A stretch of 64,000 nt of DNA, taken from positions 1 through 64,000 of the forward strand of contig NZ_CP071605.1 of assembly GCF_017357225.1 (NCBI RefSeq), given 5' to 3'. The notes beneath the pieces were generated by a model. The model saw only the letters and a list, made by a program, of their open reading frames with translations, was not told where the DNA came from and ran no database searches. Source of the stretch: Rhizobium binae (GTDB taxonomy: Bacteria > Pseudomonadota > Alphaproteobacteria > Rhizobiales > Rhizobiaceae). This document shows positions 54,496-63,788 of this stretch, piece by piece. Position 1 is the first letter of the stretch. The number at the start of each line of letters is the position of its first letter. Made by a program: the position numbers and the translations under genes.

Positions 54496-54622
54496 AAAAT
54501 AGGCGCGACCACCAAACGGGGGAGGATAGAGAGCGATAATCCGACAATGCTACCAGAGCAATTTATTTGATCCGCTGTTTCGCCCAAGCTGCGATCAGAA
54601 GGCCATCGTGTGGAGCGTAAGA

Positions 54623-56050
54623 ATGAGCGATTTGGAACTCTGTTATTTGCCGGCCACCGAAGCCCTCGCCGCCTTTCGAAACGGAAGTTTGTCACCCGTC
54701 GAGCTTCTGAAGGCACAGTTGGCGCGCATTGCTGAGATCGGCTCTGACATTAACGCGTTTTCATTCCTCTATGCGGACGAGGCCATTGCCGCGGCAAGAG
54801 AGGCTGAGCGGCGATACCGCAGCGGCGAACAGGTGCGGCCACTGGAGGGTATTCCGGTGGCCATCAAAGATGAGAGCCTGATTGCCGGCAAGATCACGAC
54901 ATTTGGTTCGTTGATCTTCAGAGAGGAGGTCGCTTCTGTCACATCACCGGTGAACGAGCATCTGATCAACGCCGGGGCGGTCATCATTGGCCGAACCACA
55001 ACACCTGAGTTTTCATGCGCCGGCTTTACTCATTCGCGCCTGTGGGGCGTTACACGCAATCCCTGGAACCGTGAGTTCACCACCGGCGGCTCCTCCGGCG
55101 GTTCCGCGGCGGCGCTGGCAGCGGGGTTCACGACGCTCGCTTCCGGTTCAGACATCGGTGGATCTATTCGCATTCCTGCGTCGGCTTGCGGATTGGTCGG
55201 CTACAAGCCGCCCTATGGCCGGAATGCCGATCTTGCTCCCTTCGGCTTCGATTTTTACAACCATCCCGGCCCGCTTGCTCGCACCGTTGCCGACTGCATC
55301 CTGATGCAAAACGTTATGAGTGGGCCTCACCCCCTCGACGTGGTCTCTCTCCGGCCGAAAATCGAAATAGCGAACCAACCTGCAGACCTGAAATCGAAGC
55401 GGATCGCCTACTCTATCGATCTCGGCTTCAAACAGGTGAGCGAGGATGTGCGGAAGAATACCCTAGACGCAATTGGCCGTCTCAGAGACATGGGCGCCGA
55501 AGTCGTCGAGGTCGATCTCGGCTGGACCCTCAGCGCGGAGGAAGCGGCGCGAGATTATCTCGCGTCAATCTTCGGGACATGGGTCGCGCAATATCTCGAC
55601 ACGCATGGCGACGAGCTAAGTGGCTATACCCGCTCCTTCGCCCAAAGTGCTCGTACTAAGGGAATGAGAGAGTACCTGAGATCTCTCGAAGTCGCCGGCG
55701 AGATGTACGGGACTTTCGGCCCGATGATGGAGAACTTTGACGCCTTCATTTGCCCAACCCTGGCGCTCCCGGCCGTCAGCGCGGATTTCGAGCCTTCGAA
55801 CGGACTTCAGATCAACGGTCAGGATGTCGAGCCGATGCTCGGATGGTTGATGACCCATCCCTTCAACACGCTCAGCCGTTGCCCGGTCGTCAGCGTGCCC
55901 TCGGGGCGCGCTCCAAGCGGAGTGCCCACGGGAATTCAGATCGTTGGCAAGACCTATTGCGATCAGGACGTATTGAGCATCGCGCTTGCTTATGAAGCCG
56001 AAATCGGAGCATGGTACGGGAGCAACGAGCGACGTCCGATACTTGGCTAG
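54623..56050 (+). CDS. Amidase (amidase-signature family)
   Basis: Amidase of 475 residues. The Ser-cisSer-Lys triad is present: K82 in GIPVAIKDESL, the Ser pair at 157-158 in TTGGSSGGSAAALAAG and the nucleophile S181 in GSDIGGSIRIPAS. ATG 54623 has GGAG eight bases upstream; GTG 54608 is an alternative. The substrate is not readable from sequence. It lies after the gamma-glutamyltransferase/isochorismatase operon but is separated by the reductase remnant, so it may be its own unit. Confidence 0.9.
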   Translation: MSDLELCYLPATEALAAFRNGSLSPVELLKAQLARIAEIGSDINAFSFLYADEAIAAAREAERRYRSGEQVRPLEGIPVAIKDESLIAGKITTFGSLIFREEVASVTSPVNEHLINAGAVIIGRTTTPEFSCAGFTHSRLWGVTRNPWNREFTTGGSSGGSAAALAAGFTTLASGSDIGGSIRIPASACGLVGYKPPYGRNADLAPFGFDFYNHPGPLARTVADCILMQNVMSGPHPLDVVSLRPKIEIANQPADLKSKRIAYSIDLGFKQVSEDVRKNTLDAIGRLRDMGAEVVEVDLGWTLSAEEAARDYLASIFGTWVAQYLDTHGDELSGYTRSFAQSARTKGMREYLRSLEVAGEMYGTFGPMMENFDAFICPTLALPAVSADFEPSNGLQINGQDVEPMLGWLMTHPFNTLSRCPVVSVPSGRAPSGVPTGIQIVGKTYCDQDVLSIALAYEAEIGAWYGSNERRPILG

Positions 56051-56152
56051 TCGCATTTCTGGTTATGATGGCTACGCGGCCATGCTGGGCCCGGCCAAAG
56101 CAGTTCGTAGCGAACGCCATTTCCCGGCTTTGTTTACTAGACGACCGAGCTG

Positions 56153-57133
56153 GTGCAGTATCGCAATGCTGGAGCTTCTTTCACGCATAGGCTTGACCGG
56201 GTTTATCAAAGTGTAACTGGAGGTACGCGGGACGTGTATTTTGAGACCACCTTCCATGACGCGGTGGAGCAGGAAACGTCCTTGCCGGGCTGGCGGCAAG
56301 AGTACCGACAAGTATCCACCGGCGGTTATGACGGTCGAACGGCTGCCATCCTGCTCCCCGGTGTGGAGATCTTGCGCGAGACCATCAGTGTCGGCACAGA
56401 GCAAGCGTTTTCCGCGCCCGAAGGAAGCGTGATCTTCTATTACTACCCGAAACTCGATGAAAGTGAGTTGGCTCGCGGCGAGAAAACGCTCGGCCTCTCG
56501 GGCTTCGCTCTCAATTGGACCAATCGCATCGGCTTCATGGATGCTGGTAGTGATTTGCTGATGCTCGTTCTGAGGCGCGACGCCATATGCGATGAAGACC
56601 ACAGTAGCAAAGCGCACCTTGTCGAAGCTCCATTGGAACATGCGGCATTTCTCGCAGATTGGCTGTTATCGCTGCTCCAAGCGGCGAGCCAACAATCATA
56701 TCCTTACGCCAGGAAAAACGTCGATGACGTGCTCGCGGACGTCATCACGGATCGTTTCGAGTTTCTTTTCCAGAAAAGCGTCGTTCGCGAAACACCTCAA
56801 ATAGCCGAGGCCGAAAGAATCTATAAGAGAATTCGCGATAGGATTTTCGATGCGCCGGACAGGCCGCACACGGTGAGATCGCTATCGCGTGACCTCGGTG
56901 TGTCGGCCTTCAATCTCAGGGCTTCCTGTCAGAGCTTCTCGCAGATACCTCTCGACAAAATGCTGACCTTGCTCCGGCTTAACGGCGCGCGTCGCGACTT
57001 GCTGCACGCCCGTTGCGCGCCGCGGAAAGTTTCGGACATCGCCATGGACTGGGGCTTTTTTCACTGGAGCCGCTTTGCATTCCGTTATAGGTCGCTTTTC
57101 GGCGAGGCGCCGTCTGAAACGCTGAGGGGTTAG
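56153..57133 (+). CDS. AraC-family transcriptional regulator
   Basis: Regulator of 326 residues. The C-terminal region has two helix-turn-helix units: TVRSLSRDLGVSAFNLRASC (about 242-261) and VSDIAMDWGFFHWSRFAFRY followed by RSLFGEAPSETLRG, the typical AraC ending. The N-terminal 200 residues are an effector or oligomerisation domain of unknown ligand. The start is a GTG at 56153 with a weak ribosome-binding site and is uncertain. It converges on the acetylpolyamine operon and lies after the amidase; it could regulate either. Confidence 0.82.
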   Translation: MQYRNAGASFTHRLDRVYQSVTGGTRDVYFETTFHDAVEQETSLPGWRQEYRQVSTGGYDGRTAAILLPGVEILRETISVGTEQAFSAPEGSVIFYYYPKLDESELARGEKTLGLSGFALNWTNRIGFMDAGSDLLMLVLRRDAICDEDHSSKAHLVEAPLEHAAFLADWLLSLLQAASQQSYPYARKNVDDVLADVITDRFEFLFQKSVVRETPQIAEAERIYKRIRDRIFDAPDRPHTVRSLSRDLGVSAFNLRASCQSFSQIPLDKMLTLLRLNGARRDLLHARCAPRKVSDIAMDWGFFHWSRFAFRYRSLFGEAPSETLRG

Positions 57134-57246
57134 AATTCGGCAGGTACTCGCCATTACTGGGCTTGCTCTGCTCCTCACCATGCATCGGCACACGAGACAT
57201 CTCCGCGTGGCGAGCACACCGGATTTGAGGTATCAGAGGGAGACGC

Positions 57247-58680
57247 TCACGTCCCCCAGCCTACTATCCCCTTGACCTCCATAAAGTCGCGGATTCCCCA
57301 ATGGCTGTACTCGCGGCCATTCCCGGACTGTTTGTATCCACCGAACGGCGCATGTGTATCCCACGGCGCGTAGTTGACGTAGACGGACCCGGCCCGCAGT
57401 TTCCGGGCGACAGCTCTCGCCCTTTCCAGATCGCCTCCCTGCACGTACGCGGCCAGACCATAGATCGAGTCGTTTGCAATCCGTACTGCGTCCGCCTCCG
57501 TGTCATAGGGAATGATCGAGAGGACCGGACCAAAAATTTCCTCTCGGGCAATCGTCATCTCCGGCGTCACACCGCCAAAGATCGTAGGCCTTGCGTAATA
57601 GCCAACATCCAGCCCCTCCGGCTTACCCAGTCCGCCTGCAACCAGAATGGCGCCTTCTTCTACGCCGACACCAATTAACCCCTGAATCTTGTCGAATTGC
57701 TGCTGGCTGATCACGGGCCCCATATCGGTATTTTCAGATAGGGGATCTCCGACTCGCGTGGCGGCCGCGGCCCGTTTTGCGATCTCAAGCGCCTCTGCAT
57801 GGCGCTCGGCCGGGACCAGAAGGCGAGTCGGAGCGTCGCAGGATTGGCCCGAATTGCTGAAACACGCTTCGACGCCCTTGATCACCGCATCTTCGAGGTC
57901 AGCGTCGGCCAGCACGATATTGGCCGACTTTCCGCCCAGTTCCTGAGCCACACGCTTGACCGTATCAGCAGCAGTCTTGGCGACAATGATGCCCGCGCGG
58001 GTCGATCCCGTGAAGGACACCATGTCGACCCGCGGATGACCGGCGAGATACTGTCCGACCACAGGGCCAGTGCCATTGATCAGGTTGAACACACCTCTGG
58101 GTGTTCCGGCTTTTTCAAGCACTTCCGCGAAGATCATCGCGCTGAGAGGCGCCAACTCGGATGGCTTCAGCACGACTGTACAGCCCGCTGCAAGAGCCGG
58201 CGCAACTTTGCAGACGATTTGGTTTAGCGGCCAATTCCACGGCGTGATAAGCGCGCAAACGCCGATAGACTCCCAAGTGATCATCGAGCTTCCGTTGTGC
58301 TCGTCAAAGCTGAATGCTTCAAGAGCCGCGATTGTCGATTCCAGATGAATCTGTCCCGCCCAGGCTTGCGCCTCGCGGGAAAATTTCAAAGGTGCACCGA
58401 GTTCGGTGCTGACGGCCTGCGCGATATCTTCGTAGCGATCATTGTAGCATCGTAGAACATTGCGCAGGAGTTCCAACCTCTCGCTCTTGCTTGTCTGCGA
58501 GAAGGTCGGGAAGGCCTCATAGGCCGCTTGCACGGCCAAGTCGGCGTCTTCGGTGGTGCCGATCGCGATCTGCATGAACGGATGTTCGTTTGCAGGATTG
58601 ATCACGTCCATTCGGTCAGAGCCGCTCGGCATTACCCATCGACCGTCGATATAGAATTTCAGTGCGTTGTCGGACTGCAT
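57247..58680 (-). CDS. NAD(P)-dependent aldehyde dehydrogenase
   Basis: Aldehyde dehydrogenase of 477 residues with a full catalytic set: N149 (TPWNWP), E247 (AQELGG) and C281 (NSGQSCDAP); the cofactor segment VVLKPSELAPLS has the normal Lys. ATG 58680 is preceded by CTGGAGGA, so a longer frame to 58743 is unlikely. It is the last gene of the leftward pot-aphA operon, 40 bases after the deacetylase gene. There it would oxidise aminoaldehydes made from polyamines, which is an inference from context. Confidence 0.88.
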   Translation of the reverse strand: MQSDNALKFYIDGRWVMPSGSDRMDVINPANEHPFMQIAIGTTEDADLAVQAAYEAFPTFSQTSKSERLELLRNVLRCYNDRYEDIAQAVSTELGAPLKFSREAQAWAGQIHLESTIAALEAFSFDEHNGSSMITWESIGVCALITPWNWPLNQIVCKVAPALAAGCTVVLKPSELAPLSAMIFAEVLEKAGTPRGVFNLINGTGPVVGQYLAGHPRVDMVSFTGSTRAGIIVAKTAADTVKRVAQELGGKSANIVLADADLEDAVIKGVEACFSNSGQSCDAPTRLLVPAERHAEALEIAKRAAAATRVGDPLSENTDMGPVISQQQFDKIQGLIGVGVEEGAILVAGGLGKPEGLDVGYYARPTIFGGVTPEMTIAREEIFGPVLSIIPYDTEADAVRIANDSIYGLAAYVQGGDLERARAVARKLRAGSVYVNYAPWDTHAPFGGYKQSGNGREYSHWGIRDFMEVKGIVGWGT

Positions 58681-58720
58681 GATTCCTCCAGTAACATTGT
58701 TGTTCGTTGCAGCCAGTGCC

Positions 58721-59761
58721 TCAACGGCGGATGGCATCCTCAAAGCCAGAAAGAACCCCGACGACGTTTACGCCGATGTCTTCGACAGCATAGCCGCCCT
58801 CCAGAACGAACAGGGTTTTCGTCCCCAGGCCGGCCAGGTGGGCGCCAATAAGAGGAAAATGGCTGTGCGAAAGCCGGAAGCGACTGATCGGATCGCCTTC
58901 GAAGGTGTCAACGCCAAGGGAGATGACGACTACGTCAGGGCCACGCTGCCGGATGCTGCCAAGCGCGAATTCTAGTGCGCTCTCCCATTGCGTCCAGTCG
59001 GTGCCATCCGGAAGCGGTAAGTTGAGGTTGAACCCTTCTCCGCTGCCGGAACCTCGTTCATCCGCATAGCCAGCAAAAAATGGATAATCATTGCGGGGAT
59101 CGGCGTGAAGGCTGACAACCTGAACGTCATCGCGCATGTAGAATATCTCTTGTGTGCCGTTCCCATGGTGATAGTCGATGTCGAGAATTGTCACTCTTGA
59201 AGCCCCAGCGTCCATCAGGCGTTGCGCGGCGACGGCAGCATTGTTGATAAAACAGTAGCCGCCGTTGAAATCGATTCCGGCGTGATGGCCGGGGGGACGG
59301 CAAAGGGCAAAACAAGCCTGTTCGCCCTCGATGATCAAATCTGCCGCAGTAAGGGCACTGTCATGCGAAGCCTTGACGGCTTCCCAGGTGCCTTCAACAA
59401 AGCCTGTACTGGCATCGATCGAGTACAGTCCGAGCAAAGCATCGATAGAGTCTGGGGCAACATCCTTATACCTGCCTCTCGCCGGCCAAGCGTAAGGAAG
59501 AGCTGTGCCCGTGCGTCCAGCTTCTCGCCAAAGCCGCCACGCTGACGCTGTAAAATCGAGATAGGCAGTTGAGTGAATTCGTTTGGCGGTGTCCAAGGAT
59601 TGCGGTCGCGGGTCAAGGACGGGCCCTAGACGCACCTCTTCGATCCGGCTTGTTATGAAGGTTGCGCGCGACGTGTTCTCGTAACCTTCAACAACAGCGC
59701 CATTGTAAAATTCGCATTGACCCTGGTGTTCCTGTTGTTTCGGCGAGAAAATGGTTTTCAT
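58721..59761 (-). CDS. aphA: Acetylpolyamine amidohydrolase (histone-deacetylase fold)
   Basis: Zinc-dependent deacetylase of 346 residues that would release acetate from N-acetylated putrescine, cadaverine or spermidine. Catalytic residues are H159/H160 (RPPGHHAG), zinc ligands D196, H198 (LDIDYHHGNGT) and D285 (LGVDTFEGDP), and Tyr324 (EGGYAVED). Each is one residue on from the corresponding H158/H159, D195, H197, D284 and Y323 of Mycoplana APAH, so this looks like a true orthologue rather than a generic deacetylase. ATG 59761 is preferred to TTG 59764. It sits between polyamine permease and aldehyde dehydrogenase genes. Confidence 0.92.
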   Translation of the reverse strand: MKTIFSPKQQEHQGQCEFYNGAVVEGYENTSRATFITSRIEEVRLGPVLDPRPQSLDTAKRIHSTAYLDFTASAWRLWREAGRTGTALPYAWPARGRYKDVAPDSIDALLGLYSIDASTGFVEGTWEAVKASHDSALTAADLIIEGEQACFALCRPPGHHAGIDFNGGYCFINNAAVAAQRLMDAGASRVTILDIDYHHGNGTQEIFYMRDDVQVVSLHADPRNDYPFFAGYADERGSGSGEGFNLNLPLPDGTDWTQWESALEFALGSIRQRGPDVVVISLGVDTFEGDPISRFRLSHSHFPLIGAHLAGLGTKTLFVLEGGYAVEDIGVNVVGVLSGFEDAIRR

Positions 59762-59813
59762 CAAGCATGGCCCGTGTTGCAGATATCCTGATGGGATGTG
59801 TGAAATTGAGAAT

Positions 59814-60620
59814 TCAGTTGATCTTCGTTCGCTGATTGACGGCGTAAATACAAATGACCAGCGCCAAGGAGATCACGAAGAAAGCGGCCGCTATCGCATT
59901 CACCTCGGGTGTAATTGTGCGACGGACTTGGCCCAGCATGTAGGTTGGCAGCGTATCCTGGCCGGCAGTCTTTACGAATTCGGTGATCACGACGTCATCC
60001 AGCGAAGTGACAAAGGCGAGGATAAAGCCCGCGAGTACGCCTGGAAAAAGCAGGGGCATCGTGACGAAGCGAAACGCGTTCCAAGGCGATGCGTACAGGT
60101 CGCCTGCAGCACGCTCCAAACTGATGTCCATCGTTTGAAGGCGAGCGCGGATCGGAAGATAGGCAAACGGCACGCAGAACGCCGTATGCGCTACGATCAG
60201 ATAGGCCAGGCCAGTATAGCCGGTCCAGCCTCGAAATGTCGCGCTCACAACCAGGAGCGCCACGGCGGTTACAATCTCTGGCACCATCAACGGGACCGAG
60301 ATTATGCCGTAGGTGACCGTCCACCCTCGGAACTTTGGTCCCCGCGTCATCGCCAATGCAGCAAACGTGGCCACCGCTGTTGCCAATACGGCGGATATTG
60401 CAGCAAGTTTCAGCGACAGAATAGAAGCTGCGATTACTTGTTGATTGTTTGCAGCGCTTTGAAACCAACGAAGCGAGAAGCCTTCCCATTTCGCCGCACT
60501 GGTCCCGGCGTTGAAAGCAAGAACGAGGGCCACGGCCAATGGTGCGTATAGAAAAATGAACGTGGTGACGGCAACGGCACTGAAGCCACGCTGATGGGTC
60601 ACGGGGAAATTTTTAGCCAT
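59814..60620 (-). CDS. potC: Spermidine/putrescine-type ABC transporter permease (PotC-like)
   Basis: Permease of 268 residues with six hydrophobic segments. The first is FSAVAVTTFIFLYAPLAVALVLAFN, and the EAA loop is ISLERAAGDLYASPWNAFRFVTMPLLFP around residues 165-192. The segment VTSLDDVVITEFV is typical of PotC. Its ATG overlaps the end of potB by eight bases. Confidence 0.9.
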   Translation of the reverse strand: MAKNFPVTHQRGFSAVAVTTFIFLYAPLAVALVLAFNAGTSAAKWEGFSLRWFQSAANNQQVIAASILSLKLAAISAVLATAVATFAALAMTRGPKFRGWTVTYGIISVPLMVPEIVTAVALLVVSATFRGWTGYTGLAYLIVAHTAFCVPFAYLPIRARLQTMDISLERAAGDLYASPWNAFRFVTMPLLFPGVLAGFILAFVTSLDDVVITEFVKTAGQDTLPTYMLGQVRRTITPEVNAIAAAFFVISLALVICIYAVNQRTKIN

Positions 60621-61524
60621 GTTCGTGTCCGTGGGTGTCGCCGTGACGGATATAGACGAGCAGCGCCACCATCACGATGCCCATAAGGGTCAGCGAAAGA
60701 GCGGAGCCGAACGGCCAGTCCCGTCCCTGGCCGAACTGCAATTCGATATAGTTGCCGATCATGAGTTTTCTGCCGCCACCGAGCAGGATGGGGGTGACAT
60801 AGGTACCGATTGCAGGGATGAAAACGAGAATGGAGCCAGCAACGATGCCCGGTTGGGCAAGTGGTACGATGACCTCCCAAAGCACCTTGAATGGACGGGC
60901 GTAAAGGTCGGACGCTGCCTCGAGCAGGTTTCGATCCAGCCGTTCCAGACTTGCATAAACAGGCAGGATCATCAGAGGAAGATAGACGTAGACCAGGCCG
61001 AGGCAAATCGCGAAATTCGTGAACAGCATCTGGATCGGTTCAGAGATCAATCCCGCCTTGAGCAGAAGGGTATTGATGATTCCTTCGTTCCGGATGAGAT
61101 CTTGTATGGCGAACGTGCGGATAAGGAGATTTGTCCAAAAGGGGACCGTGACAAGTAAAAGCCAGACTTCCCGATTGAGTGGATTGCGGGTCGCGATGAA
61201 ATAAGCTGTAGGAAATCCTGCGAGCAGGCACAGCAAAGTGGTCACCAGCGACAGGAGAAGCGAGCGCAGCAGAATCTCGAGGTTCGTCCCAGACAGCGTC
61301 ACGGTGTCATCGAAAAGATCACGGTCGAAGAGCACGCGCGTCCAGGCCTCGAAAGACGGCGTAAAATTCACGCCGCCTGTAGGACCAGGGGTCAAGAATG
61401 AGTAAATCACGATGACCAGAAGCGGTGCGATCGCGCCGATGATGACGACGAGCAAGGCAGGACTAATCAAAAGCCAGCGCGTTCGGCTCTCTGTTTTCAA
61501 CCGTGCGAATTCAAGACTAGCCAT
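60613..61524 (-). CDS. potB: Spermidine/putrescine-type ABC transporter permease (PotB-like)
   Basis: Permease of 303 residues. It has the PotB features IATRNPLNREVWLLLVTVPFWTNLLIRTFA and the EAA loop RNLLEAASDLYARPFKVLWEVIVPLAQP. It lies 12 bases after potA in the same leftward operon and is translationally coupled to potC. Confidence 0.9.
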   Translation of the reverse strand: MASLEFARLKTESRTRWLLISPALLVVIIGAIAPLLVIVIYSFLTPGPTGGVNFTPSFEAWTRVLFDRDLFDDTVTLSGTNLEILLRSLLLSLVTTLLCLLAGFPTAYFIATRNPLNREVWLLLVTVPFWTNLLIRTFAIQDLIRNEGIINTLLLKAGLISEPIQMLFTNFAICLGLVYVYLPLMILPVYASLERLDRNLLEAASDLYARPFKVLWEVIVPLAQPGIVAGSILVFIPAIGTYVTPILLGGGRKLMIGNYIELQFGQGRDWPFGSALSLTLMGIVMVALLVYIRHGDTHGHEHG

Positions 61525-61536
61525 CTCTACGTCCCC

Positions 61537-62649
61537 TCAGCCGGGCAACACCTGGGCGGTGTTCGGTGTGAACTTCACAAAAACCTCATCCCCGATGGCA
61601 ATGGGCCGATTTTCGTTCGGCGTGTTATATTTGCGGACCAACAGAAGACCCGCGCCATTGCTCAGTTCGACAGTGTACTGCGTCTCGGGACCGCAGAAAC
61701 TTACCGTCTTCACAGACCCTGTAAGTTGGCTCGCCGGTTCCTGGGACAACGGAAAAATTCGCAAATGCTCGGGCCGGACGACGATGTTTACCAGGGTACC
61801 GTCGAGAACCGCGTCTTTCATTGGAATGGCGACGGCGCCGATCCCCTGAAGATCGATCATCGTCCCGCAAGCGTCCGGGCCGAGCCCTCTTCCCTGGAGG
61901 AAGTTCGTTTCACCGACAAAATTCGCCACGAAACGATTTGCCGGCCTGTTGTAGACTTCGTGCGGGGTTCCGACCTGCATTATTTCACCTGAGGACAGCA
62001 CCGCGACACGATCAGACATCGTCAAGGCCTCCTCCTGATCATGGGTTACGAAAATGAAGGTGATGCCCGTCGCTGCCTGGAGCGCTTTGAGCTCCATCTG
62101 CATTTCCTTGCGAAGCTTGTAATCCAACGCCGAAAGTGACTCGTCGAGAAGCAAAACCTTCGGCTCGGATGCGAGCGCGCGCGCCAGCGCGACCCGCTGC
62201 TGTTGACCACCCGATATCTGTCCCGTCCGCCGACCGGACAGATTTTCCAGTCGCACCAGTTTCAACATTTCATCAACGCGGGCAGCGATTTCATGGCGGG
62301 GCCGTTTGAGCATTCTCAGGCCAAAGCCGATATTTTCCGCGACCGTCATGTGTGGGAAAAGCGCGTAATTCTGGAAGACGGTGTTGATGGGACGTTGGAA
62401 CGGCGGTACCGACGCAATATCCTCGCCATCGAGAAGGATGGTGCCGGCTGTCGGATATTCGAAGCCGCCTATCAGCCGCAACAGAGTGGTTTTTCCGCAA
62501 CCCGACGGGCCGAGCAACGTGAAAAACTCATTCTTGAAGATGTCAAGCGTCGTGCTCTTGACCGCTGCGACGATGCCATTCCCAGAACCGTAGGTCTTGG
62601 TTACCTTGTCCAGTCGAATAGCGACCCCCGGTGTAATCTCACCTGTCAT
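61537..62649 (-). CDS. potA: Spermidine/putrescine-type ABC transporter ATPase (PotA-like)
   Basis: ATPase of 370 residues. Walker A is GPSGCGKTT (about 43-51), the signature is [15 protein letters not shown], Walker B VLLLDESLSALDYKL (Ser where DEP is usual) and the switch His is in FVTHDQEEAL. The C-terminal TOBE domain (IVVRPEHLRIFPL) is typical of PotA. GAGGAC lies upstream of the ATG. It follows the binding-protein gene across a 110-base gap with a hairpin. Confidence 0.92.
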   Translation of the reverse strand: MTGEITPGVAIRLDKVTKTYGSGNGIVAAVKSTTLDIFKNEFFTLLGPSGCGKTTLLRLIGGFEYPTAGTILLDGEDIASVPPFQRPINTVFQNYALFPHMTVAENIGFGLRMLKRPRHEIAARVDEMLKLVRLENLSGRRTGQISGGQQQRVALARALASEPKVLLLDESLSALDYKLRKEMQMELKALQAATGITFIFVTHDQEEALTMSDRVAVLSSGEIMQVGTPHEVYNRPANRFVANFVGETNFLQGRGLGPDACGTMIDLQGIGAVAIPMKDAVLDGTLVNIVVRPEHLRIFPLSQEPASQLTGSVKTVSFCGPETQYTVELSNGAGLLLVRKYNTPNENRPIAIGDEVFVKFTPNTAQVLPG

Positions 62650-62733
62650 ATTGTCCTCATCCTAAATCGCGTAGCGAGGGTCGATGGAGCAGATAGAACA
62701 AGCGCGCTGACGTCGAACCGAGTGAAAGAGATC

Positions 62734-62760
62734 GGTAGCGGGCTGCCATGCTCGCTGACC
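62734..62760 (-). promoter_or_regulatory. Imperfect hairpin at the end of the PotD-like gene
   Basis: On the transcribed minus strand GGTCAGCGAGC and GCCCGCTACC can pair over about nine positions with one bulge and one mismatch, starting at the stop codon. It is weaker than the hairpins after the other five binding-protein genes but in the same place. Confidence 0.4.
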
Positions 62761-63788
62761 TACTTCTGGACGTCCTGCCAGATGCGGCTGTAGAGCTGCG
62801 AGATCTTTGGATCGCAAAGCGTCAAAAGCTCGCCCTTTGATTTCATGTCGTCGGGAATGACAAGTTCCGGCGCACCCTTCATATCCTCGGAGTAGTATTT
62901 CTCGGCGCCGATAATGGCCGCTCCATATTTGGCATAGACCGAATTCAACGCTGCGTTTTCGGGCGCCATGATGAAGTTTTGAAAAAGCTTCGCGTTCTCC
63001 AGATTTGGAGCATCCTTCAGCACCACCACGTTGTCAGAGCCATAGGTGAAGCCCTCTCTGGGAAGGCCATAAGCGATGCTGTGGTTTTCAGTACGCCGCT
63101 TCAACGCGGAACCACTCCAGTCGAGGGAGGCCGAGACATCTCCGGTGGCCATTCTCTGTATGCCGGCATAGTCGATTGACAGCCAACTCTTCTTGGCCTC
63201 AACCAGGCGGTCACGGACCTGGGTGAGCAAAGCCTTGTCGCTTGTGCACCATGCGCCGCCTTCGAACTTGATCGCGGCGAACATGATATCGTTCATCTCG
63301 GGAACGATATTGATCTTTCCCTTCAGTTCGTCCGGCGGATCCAGAATCACCTTCCAGGTATTTATGTCGCCTTTGAAGGCCGTGGTATTGACGCTTATGC
63401 CGCTCGTATACCAAAGCCATGGCACGGAATATTTTCGGCCTGGGTCGAAAGCGGGATCCCGCCACCTCTCTTCGAGGTTCTTGGCATTTTCCATCTGCCC
63501 TGGATTTGTTTCGGCAAGCAGCCCTTCCTGAATATAGGTGGGGACGAAGCTCTGCGACGGAACTACGACATCAAATCCGGAGGCCCCTTGGCGCACCTTT
63601 GCGAGTGCCGTGTCGTTGGAATCGAAATCCGTCAACGTCACATGGACGTTGTATGTTTTTGAGAATTTTTCAATCAGTTCGGGGCTGGTGTATTCGCCCC
63701 AGTTGTAGATGTTGAGATTGCCTTCAGCCAGGGCGACGGTGGCGCTCAGGCCAAGAATAAATGCGGCGGATGTGACGGTGAATCTCAT
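62760..63788 (-). CDS. potD: Spermidine/putrescine-type ABC transporter substrate-binding protein (PotD-like)
   Basis: Periplasmic polyamine-binding protein, 342 residues, signal peptide ending near TVALA-EGNL. The mature start LNIYNWGEYTSPELIEKF is the PotD/PotF hallmark, and the acidic and aromatic residues that hold polyamines are placed in LTDFDSNDTALAKV and SVPWLWYTSGISVN. ATG 63788 has GAGGGG upstream; a longer frame to 63857 is not supported. It is the first gene of the pot-aphA-aldehyde dehydrogenase operon. The remaining 212 bases to the window end contain its promoter region but no gene I can support. Confidence 0.92.
   Translation of the reverse strand: MRFTVTSAAFILGLSATVALAEGNLNIYNWGEYTSPELIEKFSKTYNVHVTLTDFDSNDTALAKVRQGASGFDVVVPSQSFVPTYIQEGLLAETNPGQMENAKNLEERWRDPAFDPGRKYSVPWLWYTSGISVNTTAFKGDINTWKVILDPPDELKGKINIVPEMNDIMFAAIKFEGGAWCTSDKALLTQVRDRLVEAKKSWLSIDYAGIQRMATGDVSASLDWSGSALKRRTENHSIAYGLPREGFTYGSDNVVVLKDAPNLENAKLFQNFIMAPENAALNSVYAKYGAAIIGAEKYYSEDMKGAPELVIPDDMKSKGELLTLCDPKISQLYSRIWQDVQK

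Noticed and set aside
59751..60551. 266-codon plus-strand frame across the potC region
   Set aside because: It is antisense to a clear permease gene with membrane spans and an EAA loop; a shadow frame.
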